Source: an uncultured Tissierellia bacterium
GTDB taxonomy: Bacteria; Bacillota; Clostridia; Tissierellales; Peptoniphilaceae
DNA: 6,871 nucleotides
Assembly (NCBI GenBank): GCA_902489375.1
Contig: CABTZP010000073.1
Span: 1-6,871 of the forward strand
Direction: 5' to 3'
A program made the position numbers and the translations under genes. A model generated the notes under the pieces. That model saw nothing but the letters and a program-made list of their open reading frames with translations. It ran no database searches and had not been told where the DNA came from. This document shows, in pieces, positions 1 through 4,198 of this stretch; position 1 is the first letter of the stretch; each line of letters starts with the position of its first letter.

Positions 1-50
1 CCAAGAGGGAACCGAGAAGAGTAGTCTTGATCACTTCAAAGTCTGGAGGT

Positions 51-93
51 GGCCTGCCATCTTCTTTATCAGTGTGATGGTTCATGCCTTTTT
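51..93 (+). terminator. Possible intrinsic terminator of an upstream gene outside the window
   Basis: The arms GGCCTGCCATC (51-61) and GATGG plus CATGCC (76-88) pair with one mismatch and a two-base bulge around a 14-base loop. The hairpin is followed directly by five T (89-93). This fits a rho-independent terminator reading on the plus strand, for a gene that would lie left of the window. No coding sequence is recognisable in 1-50. The imperfect stem keeps confidence modest. Confidence 0.35.
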
Positions 94-120
94 GCCGCAT
101 TTTCCTTTTTGCCGCATTTT
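87..120. repeat. 17-bp perfect tandem duplication
   Basis: CCTTTTTGCCGCATTTT occurs twice head to tail (87-103 and 104-120) with no mismatch. It overlaps the T-tract of the putative terminator, so the second copy supplies a second T-run. It looks like a recent slippage duplication. The stretch 121-187 that follows is AT-rich and I see nothing definite in it. Confidence 0.8.
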
Positions 121-187
121 ATGAATTTGTTAATAATTTATCAAGATGTATTAAATGCTAATAATCATGGGCGAATGGCAGGGATTT

Positions 188-219
188 GTCTTCCACAAGT
201 CTTCCACAACTCATGGAAG
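188..219. repeat. 11-bp direct repeat with short inverted repeat at the edge of the 42-bp array
   Basis: GTCTTCCACAA occurs twice in tandem (188-198, 199-209). The second copy's CTTCCA (201-206) can pair with TGGAAG (214-219) over a seven-base loop. It lies just before the first AAGTGG unit and shares the TTCCAC core of that array, so it may be a decayed array edge. Confidence 0.5.
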
Positions 220-221
220 TT

Positions 222-675
222 AAGTGGAAATTTGAAGCTCTTATTTTTCCACTTACGAAATTTAAGTGGGAATATGAGACTTGTCTTTTCCCACTTACGA
301 TATTTAAGTGGAAATCTCAGACTTGTCCTTTCCCACTTACGATATTTAAGTGGGAATATGAGACTCGTCTTTTTCCACTTACGAAATTTAAGTGGAGATT
401 TGAGACTCGGTTTTTTCCACTTATAAAAAGGTAAGTGGAAAAATAAGACTTACCTTTCTCCACTTAAAAATGGTAAGTGGAAAAATAAAACTTGCCTTTC
501 TCCACTTAAAAATGGTAAGTGGAAAAATGAGACTTGCTTTTCTCCACTTAAAAATGGTAAGTGGAAAAATAAAACTTGCCTTTCTCCACTTAAAAATGGT
601 AAGTGGAAAAATGAGACTTGCTTTTCTCCACTTAAAAATGATAAGTGGAAAAAATGGACTTGGGAATCTCTACTT
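222..675. repeat. Tandem array of eleven 42-bp units, each an imperfect hairpin (AAGTGG...CCACTT)
   Basis: AAGTGG starts at 222, 264, 306, 348, 390, 433, 475, 517, 559, 601 and 643. The period is 42 bp except for one 43-bp step (390 to 433). Each unit is about 33 bp with inverted ends (left arm AAGTGGAAA-like, right arm TTTCCACTT-like), then a 9-bp linker. Units from 222 to 390 mostly use linker ACGAAATTT or ACGATATTT; units from 433 use AAAAATGGT. Units 475+517 recur as 559+601 with one base difference, an 84-bp higher-order duplication. In unit 264 both arms carry an extra matched G/C pair (AAGTGGG / CCCACTT), which preserves pairing; in several others one arm changes to give a G-T or A-C pair. 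The last unit's right arm is degenerate (CTACTT). Because 42 is a multiple of three, reading frames stay open through it, but this is better explained by the repeat than by a gene. It is not CRISPR-like, since there are no unique spacers. Function unknown. Confidence 0.93.
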
Positions 676-756
676 ATTTTTCATGGTGCCTTTTGCTGAC
701 GATCAGAGCTAGACGAGATCCTCTCTCTAATTAAGGATGTGGCCTTCCTGCCGGGT

Positions 757-1015
757 GACGAGAATTCTTTGCTGAAAACAAGACCTATTATGTATGCCCT
801 GCATCTTAAGGAGCCTCTCTGGGATGCGACGAGAATTCTTTGCTGAAAACAAGCCCTATTTGGTATGCCCTGCATTTTAAGGTGCCTCTCTAGGGTGCGA
901 CGTGAATCCTTTGCTGAAGACAAGCCCTAGCTTATATCCCCTGCATATCATATGAAGACTGTCCGCGGCGCGACGGAAACTCTATACTGAAGACAAGGGC
1001 CTATTACTCCTCCAC
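757..1015. repeat. Second tandem repeat, about 71-bp unit, 3.6 copies
   Basis: Units begin at 757, 828, 899 and 972 (lengths 71, 71, 73, then a partial copy). Each starts GACG(A/T)GAATTCTTTGCTGAA or a variant, followed by AACAAG-CCCTA and ATGCCCTGCAT. The first two units differ at roughly eight positions; the third and fourth are more diverged, so copies decay rightwards. Sequence at 731-756 resembles the tail of a unit, suggesting a further degraded copy upstream. The period is not a multiple of three, so it is unlikely to encode a repeated peptide. It shares no obvious sequence with the neighbouring 42-bp array. Function unknown. Confidence 0.85.
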
Positions 1016-1024
1016 TTTTCCCAA

Positions 1025-1069
1025 TGAAAAACCCCACTTGATCTTGGTGTCATCAAGCGGGGCTTTTCA
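1025..1069 (-). terminator. Strong hairpin, likely intrinsic terminator on the minus strand
   Basis: TGAAAA-ACCCCACTTGAT (1025-1042) aligns with ATCAAGCGGGGCTTTTCA (1052-1069) around a nine-base loop as an 18-position stem. Its two mismatches on the plus strand are both A opposite C. Read on the minus strand these become G-U wobbles, giving an uninterrupted stem GCCCCGCTTGAT / ATCAAGTGGGG followed by TTTTT. That is a canonical terminator shape and points to minus-strand transcription, probably the read-through end of the surface protein transcript whose stop lies about 170 nt upstream. Confidence 0.7.
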
Positions 1070-1127
1070 ATAAGAAAGGGTTTTTAAGTAAAAAGAAAGG
1101 AGAAAAATCCCTTAGTTCGTCTCTTTG

Positions 1128-1165
1128 GAAAATCAAATTCCAGATGAAATGGTATTTTGATTTTC
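1128..1165. other. AT-rich hairpin between terminators
   Basis: GAAAATCAAA-T (1128-1138) pairs with A-TTTTGATTTTC (1154-1165), with one bulged T. The stem is capped by CCA/TGG (1140-1142, 1150-1152) and a seven-base loop. A weaker hairpin (AAGGGTTTTT with AAAAATCCCTT, 1076-1113) precedes it. Together with the stems at 1025-1069 and 1174-1216, four hairpins lie end to end in the 3' region of the surface protein gene. They may stabilise or terminate its mRNA. Confidence 0.45.
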
Positions 1166-1173
1166 TACTACTG

Positions 1174-1216
1174 ATGAAAATCATCGATGATCCCGAAGAA
1201 ATCGATGATTTTTCAT
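1174..1216 (-). terminator. Hairpin directly downstream of the surface protein gene
   Basis: ATGAAAATCATCGAT (1174-1188) pairs with ATCGATGATTTTTCAT (1201-1216) with a single bulged base and a 12-base loop. It lies 24 bp beyond the stop codon of the minus-strand gene at 1240. On the minus strand it ends in GATTTTCATCAG, a weak T-run, so it may be an inefficient terminator or a 3'-end stabilising stem backed up by the stronger hairpin at 1025-1069. Confidence 0.5.
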
Positions 1217-1239
1217 AAAGAGTACTCGATTTGGGCAGT

Positions 1240-1665
1240 TTATCTATCTTTCTTGCTCAGCTGTACGTAACCAGCAGCGGCAGCGGCTAAAACTAATTCT
1301 GTAACGATGATTGCGTCGCCTGTCGGTGGGTTTTTCTTCTCGACTGGTTTTTCATCACAGCATTTTGCGTCTTCTTTTGCTGGCTTGTCATAAACGTCAG
1401 CAGAGAATTCTCCTGGCCACCATGTGTGCTCCCATGGATAACCAACTTCACCGAATGGCTCATATTCATCCAGGTCAGCCTTGTCGGGGAAATAAGCGCC
1501 ATTGTTGTAAAGCTCTTCGCCCTCTTTGACTTCGATCTTTTTTGCCTCTGGTTCATCTACATGGACCTTAGCCGGAAATTCTGCCTTTACCACTGGGGCC
1601 GCGGCGATGACCAACGCAAATACTAAGACAAATGCTAATAAAACTTTAGTGAAACGGTTTTTCAT
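1240..1665 (-). CDS. Small secreted protein with C-terminal sortase (NPPTG) sorting signal
   Basis: This is a 141-residue exported protein, predicted to be covalently attached to the cell wall by a sortase. Residues 1-28 form a classical signal peptide: basic MKNRFTK, a hydrophobic core, then VVKA before EF. The mature part is acidic and short (about 80 residues), with an aromatic stretch YPWEHTWWPGEF (77-87 region) and a CC pair (102-103). The C-terminus has NPPTGD (112-117), a hydrophobic Ala-rich segment (about 118-134) and a basic tail SKKDR, which is the order of an LPXTG-type signal with N in place of L. An Ala-rich, Glu-containing membrane segment is somewhat weak. Two adjacent ATGs exist (1668 and 1665). 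The AGGAGG at 1671-1676 is 2 nt from the first and 5 nt from the second, so the second is chosen. I do not recognise the family of the mature region. The gene is monocistronic, with its own promoter and a structured leader; hairpins follow the stop. Confidence 0.85.
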   Translation of the reverse strand: MKNRFTKVLLAFVLVFALVIAAAPVVKAEFPAKVHVDEPEAKKIEVKEGEELYNNGAYFPDKADLDEYEPFGEVGYPWEHTWWPGEFSADVYDKPAKEDAKCCDEKPVEKKNPPTGDAIIVTELVLAAAAAGYVQLSKKDR

Positions 1666-1735
1666 CATACCCTCCTATTAAAAAATAATAAGACTTGTGT
1701 TCGGGTCCGGTGAAAACCGAACCACTTGCCGGCAT
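1646..1735 (-). CDS. Possible upstream leader ORF (29 codons) overlapping the surface protein start
   Basis: In the leader, AGGAGG (1741-1746) is followed five bases later by ATG (1735-1733). The frame encodes 29 residues beginning MPASGSVFTGPEH and ends at TAA (1648-1646). It lies out of frame with the surface protein gene and overlaps its first 20 bases. The SD-to-ATG distance equals that of the downstream gene's preferred start. The start codon lies in the 3' strand of stem P1 of the leader and the SD sits between stems P1 and P2, so translation could be structure-controlled and could couple to the main gene. The peptide has no recognisable domain. It may be a regulatory leader peptide or chance; no coding conservation can be judged here. 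Confidence 0.35.
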   Translation of the reverse strand: MPASGSVFTGPEHKSYYFLIGGYDEKPFH

Positions 1736-1782
1736 AGAATCCTCCTATAGCTTACCCGGGCTATATCTTCCCCGTCCATGCC
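1704..1782 (-). promoter_or_regulatory. Structured 5' leader (three stems) of the surface protein mRNA
   Basis: Three stems can be drawn in the minus-strand RNA. P1 pairs GGCATGGA (1782-1775) with TCTATGCC (1738-1731), eight pairs with one G-U. P2 inside it pairs TATAGC (1765-1760) with GCTATA (1751-1746). P3 pairs GGTTCGG (1723-1717) with CCGGACC (1710-1704), seven pairs with one G-U. The G-U pairs would be A-C mismatches on the plus strand, supporting the minus orientation. The element sits in a leader of about 170 nt, between the promoter at 1846-1874 and the gene. I could not match it to a riboswitch class I know. It could be a regulatory leader or only incidental pairing. Confidence 0.4.
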
Positions 1783-1845
1783 CACAAGGAAGAATAAGAA
1801 CAAAAAGCGAATTGATCATTCATTTTCGTTCATATATTTGTGTTC

Positions 1846-1874
1846 ATTATAATCGAAGTTCGTCCTGGGCGCAA
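1846..1874 (-). promoter_or_regulatory. Sigma-A-type promoter for the surface protein gene
   Basis: On the minus strand a perfect -10 TATAAT (1851-1846) lies 17 bp from TTGCGC (1874-1869), a partial -35 match that keeps the TTG. Transcription would start near 1839, giving a leader of about 170 nt before the ATG. It lies just past the hppA terminator, consistent with a separate transcription unit. Confidence 0.65.
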
Positions 1875-1886
1875 GATCGAACGAGG

Positions 1887-1934
1887 AAAAAGGGGCTTGT
1901 CTTAGACAGACTTTTTTCAAGAAGGCCCCTTTTT
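1887..1934 (-). terminator. Intrinsic terminator of hppA
   Basis: AAAAAGGGGC (1887-1896) and GCCCCTTTTT (1925-1934) are perfect inverted repeats 12 bp beyond the hppA stop. The 28-base loop contains a small inner stem (GTCT/AGAC). On the minus strand the GC stem is followed by TTTTT. The symmetry of the A and T tracts would allow termination in both directions. Confidence 0.85.
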
Positions 1935-1946
1935 ACCCAAGCTTCA

Positions 1947-3926
1947 TCAATGGAAAAGCGGGACGAAAATCAGGGAAACGGTCGTCATCAGCTTGATCAG
2001 GATGTTAATCGACGGGCCGGAGGTATCCTTTAAGGGGTCTCCCACGGTATCGCCAACGACCGCAGCCTTATGGGCTTCTGAGCCCTTGCCACCGAAGTTC
2101 CCATTTTCAATGTACTTTTTGGCATTGTCCCAGGCGCCGCCGGCGTTGGACATAAAGATGGCCATGAGAACACCTGTGATCAAGGCACCGACGAGCAGTC
2201 CGCCCAGGGCCGCCGCGCCGAGGATTAGGCCGACAATAATCGGGGAAATAACCGCGATTACGCCGGGGATGATCATCTTCTTCAGAGATGCCTGCGTGGA
2301 AATTTCAATGCAGCGGGTGTAATCCGGTTCCGAGGTTCCTTCCATGATGCCGGGATCATGACGGAACTGGGCGCGAACCTCTTCCACCATCTTGTTTGCC
2401 GCGTCGCCAACCGCTGACATGGTCAGGGCGGAGAAAAGGAAGGGCAGCATGCCGCCGATGAAGGCGCCGGCAATGACCTGAGGATTGGTGATATCAAGGC
2501 CTGCCAAGCCCGCTACCTGCGTATAAGAGGCGAAGAGAGCCAGGGCGGTCAGAGCTGCAGAACCGATTGCAAAGCCCTTGCCGATAGCGGCTGTCGTGTT
2601 TCCGACGGCATCCAGGCGGTCAGTGATGTCACGAACTTCCTCGGGGAGATTGGACATCTCGGCAACCCCGCCGGCATTGTCCGCGACTGGACCATAGGCA
2701 TCGACGGCGATTGTTGTCGCACAGGTGGACAGCATTCCAAGGGCAGCCAGGGAAATGCCGTAGAGGCCGGCTTCAGCACCCTGAGACTGGAGGGCGGAAT
2801 ACGAAGCGATAATGCCCACGGCGATAAAGATCAAAGGAAGCGCCGTGGATTCCATGCCGGTGGAAAGGCCGGCGATGATGTTGGTGCCCGCTCCGGTCTG
2901 CGCCTCATGAGCGATCTTTTTGACGAATTTATAGTCCCCAGAAGTATAAATTTCGGTCATCTTCGAAATCAGAAGGCCGACCAAGGTTCCGGTGATGACC
3001 GGAAGGAAGGGCTTCCAGGAGGCAAAGAAGATAAAGGAGAAAATCAGGGTCGCAATCAGCATCACGCCAGCGGAAATGAGCGTCCCCATGTCCAGGGCCT
3101 TTTGGGGATCACGGTCTCCGCGGACGGATTCAATGCCGACCAGTGAGCCGATGATGCCCGCAGCAACGATGCTGAAGGCGTAAATGACGCCCTTATCGCC
3201 CATGGCAACGGCGCCCAGCGTGATGGCCGAAAGAATCGAGCCAACGTATGATTCGAAAAGGTCCGCGCCCATGCCCGCGACATCGCCGACATTGTCCCCG
3301 ACATTATCCGCGATAACCGCTGGATTTCTGGGGTCATCTTCGGGAATTCCGGCCTCAACCTTGCCGACCAGGTCTGCGCCGACATCGGCGGCCTTGGTGT
3401 AAATTCCGCCGCCCACACGGGAGAAGAGCGCGACGAAAGAGGCGCCCAGGGAGAAGCCGGTGACGATCTGCACGTTTTTAAAGATCAGATAGAAAAGGCT
3501 CATTCCAGCGGCGCCAAGGCCGACGACAATCAGGCCCATGACTGAGCCAGATGAAAAGGCGACTTTTAAGGCCCCGTTCATGCCCTTTGTCTGCGCGGCT
3601 TCAGCGGTGCGGACGTTCGCTCCGGTTGCCGCGTTCATGCCGATGTAGCCGGCAAACATGGAGCAGAGGGCGCCAACTAAAAAGCAGATCGCCGTTGTCC
3701 ACTGACGAAGGAGCAAGCCGATTAAGATAAATAAGACCCCGATAAAAATGGCGATATTCTTATACTCCCGGCGTAAAAAGGCGAAGGCACCTTCACGGAT
3801 CAGGCCGCCGATTTTACTCATTCGCTCATTGCCGGTGGGCAGCTTCTGAATGCTCTGGAGCTTTTGAAAGGACCAGAAAACCGCCAGTCCTCCGACGATA
3901 ATCGCAATAATTGTCACTAAATTCAT
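1947..3926 (-). CDS. hppA: K+-dependent, probably Na+-pumping membrane pyrophosphatase
   Basis: This 659-residue polytopic membrane protein hydrolyses cytoplasmic pyrophosphate and uses the energy to export cations across the cell membrane. It is full length for bacterial members. The substrate- and Mg-binding loops are intact: GGGIYTKAADVGADLVGKVE (172-191), an acidic EDDP loop (196-199), DNVGDNVGD (207-215), DAYGPVADNAGG (409-420), and near the end GGAWDNAKK (596-604) with KAAVVGDTVGDPLKDTSGPS (620-639). Ala446 and Gly449 in GNTTAAIGKG are the residues typical of the K+-dependent subfamily; the independent type has Lys and Thr there. Glu225 in DLFESY is at the place of the gate glutamate of characterised Na+-PPases such as that of Thermotoga, whereas plant H+-PPases have it about one helix turn later. 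Na+ as substrate is therefore inferred, and dual Na+/H+ transport is possible. AGGAGGTG lies 4 nt before the ATG (GGAGG to ATG 6 nt). The gene is divergent from the ATPase operon and ends at its own terminator. Confidence 0.97.
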   Translation of the reverse strand: MNLVTIIAIIVGGLAVFWSFQKLQSIQKLPTGNERMSKIGGLIREGAFAFLRREYKNIAIFIGVLFILIGLLLRQWTTAICFLVGALCSMFAGYIGMNAATGANVRTAEAAQTKGMNGALKVAFSSGSVMGLIVVGLGAAGMSLFYLIFKNVQIVTGFSLGASFVALFSRVGGGIYTKAADVGADLVGKVEAGIPEDDPRNPAVIADNVGDNVGDVAGMGADLFESYVGSILSAITLGAVAMGDKGVIYAFSIVAAGIIGSLVGIESVRGDRDPQKALDMGTLISAGVMLIATLIFSFIFFASWKPFLPVITGTLVGLLISKMTEIYTSGDYKFVKKIAHEAQTGAGTNIIAGLSTGMESTALPLIFIAVGIIASYSALQSQGAEAGLYGISLAALGMLSTCATTIAVDAYGPVADNAGGVAEMSNLPEEVRDITDRLDAVGNTTAAIGKGFAIGSAALTALALFASYTQVAGLAGLDITNPQVIAGAFIGGMLPFLFSALTMSAVGDAANKMVEEVRAQFRHDPGIMEGTSEPDYTRCIEISTQASLKKMIIPGVIAVISPIIVGLILGAAALGGLLVGALITGVLMAIFMSNAGGAWDNAKKYIENGNFGGKGSEAHKAAVVGDTVGDPLKDTSGPSINILIKLMTTVSLIFVPLFH

Positions 3927-3968
3927 ACACCACCTCCTAGGTGTTCTTCCTGATGCATTTCACAAAAC

Positions 3969-3980
3969 ACTGAGATCAGT
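3969..3980. promoter_or_regulatory. Short dyad (possible operator) in the hppA leader
   Basis: ACTGA-GA-TCAGT is a perfect 5+5 inverted repeat about 43 bp upstream of the hppA start. It could be an operator or a small RNA stem. There is no further support. Confidence 0.25.
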
Positions 3981-3990
3981 TAAAATAAAA

Positions 3991-4020
3991 TGAATAAGGA
4001 AAGCTTCGCGTCCTTATCCA
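3991..4020 (-). other. Hairpin in the hppA 5' leader
   Basis: On the minus strand TGGATAAGGA (4020-4011) pairs with TCCTTATTCA (4000-3991) over a ten-base loop. It has ten pairs including one G-U, which would be A-C on the plus strand. It lies just after the candidate promoter and may stabilise or regulate the leader. Confidence 0.4.
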
Positions 4021-4024
4021 CCAT

Positions 4025-4053
4025 ATTTTAAACCATATCCACGGCCATTTCCA
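4025..4053 (-). promoter_or_regulatory. Candidate hppA promoter
   Basis: On the minus strand TAAAAT (4030-4025) follows TGGAAA (4053-4048) with a 17-bp spacer. Both are imperfect matches to the sigma-A consensus. The position gives a leader of about 90 nt. An alternative -10 (TATTTT near 3980-3986) cannot be excluded. Confidence 0.3.
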
Positions 4054-4157
4054 TACTTTGCCCTGAATTCTGTGCTTTTCCAGAGCGAGGAGGACCGTGT
4101 GAAAGGACGAAAGGCTTTTTTGATTTCACTTCATGACCTCTATTCCACATCATGAAA

Positions 4158-4190
4158 GATATATTAAAGTTATATTAAAGATATATTAAG
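4158..4190 (+). repeat. Three 11-bp tandem repeats at the ATPase gene start
   Basis: GATATATTAAA (4158-4168), GTTATATTAAA (4169-4179) and GATATATTAAG (4180-4190) run in tandem into the ribosome binding site AAGGAGGG (4188-4195). Each contains TATATT, close to a -10 hexamer, but no good -35 lies at the usual distance. One repeat per helical turn is the spacing expected of sites for a cooperative binding protein. Two TCATGA palindromes (4131-4136, 4150-4155) lie just upstream. No convincing plus-strand promoter was found elsewhere in 3954-4198. Confidence 0.75.
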
Positions 4191-4198
4191 GAGGGAAT

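Noticed and set aside
49..426. Open frame with a 14-residue repeat (LSGN-RLVFSHLRY type) through the first half of the 42-bp array
   Set aside because: The frame is open because the period is 14 codons. It has no ribosome binding site, the phase slip near 432 breaks it, and the DNA shows inverted-repeat conservation that a protein repeat would not need.
222..675. CRISPR array
   Set aside because: The whole 42-bp unit is repeated, including the centre; there are no unique spacers and no cas genes in view.
470..712. Open frame with repeated MVSGK(I/M)(K/R)LAFLHLK
   Set aside because: Same explanation in the second half of the array. There is no SD before the first ATG, and every unit offers the same ATG. 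The I/M and K/R exchanges come from the two alternating unit variants.
681..923. 80-residue minus-strand frame across the 71-bp repeat
   Set aside because: The repeat period is not a multiple of three, so different copies are read in different frames. No SD or recognisable domain.
1704..1782. Assignment to a known riboswitch (c-di-GMP, fluoride, guanidine, SAM, TPP, T-box)
   Set aside because: I compared the conserved core sequences that I remember and none is present; only generic stems can be supported.
1695..2033. Plus-strand frame of 112 residues between the surface gene and hppA
   Set aside because: It crosses the minus-strand promoter, the hppA terminator and the end of hppA; it is a shadow without a ribosome binding site.
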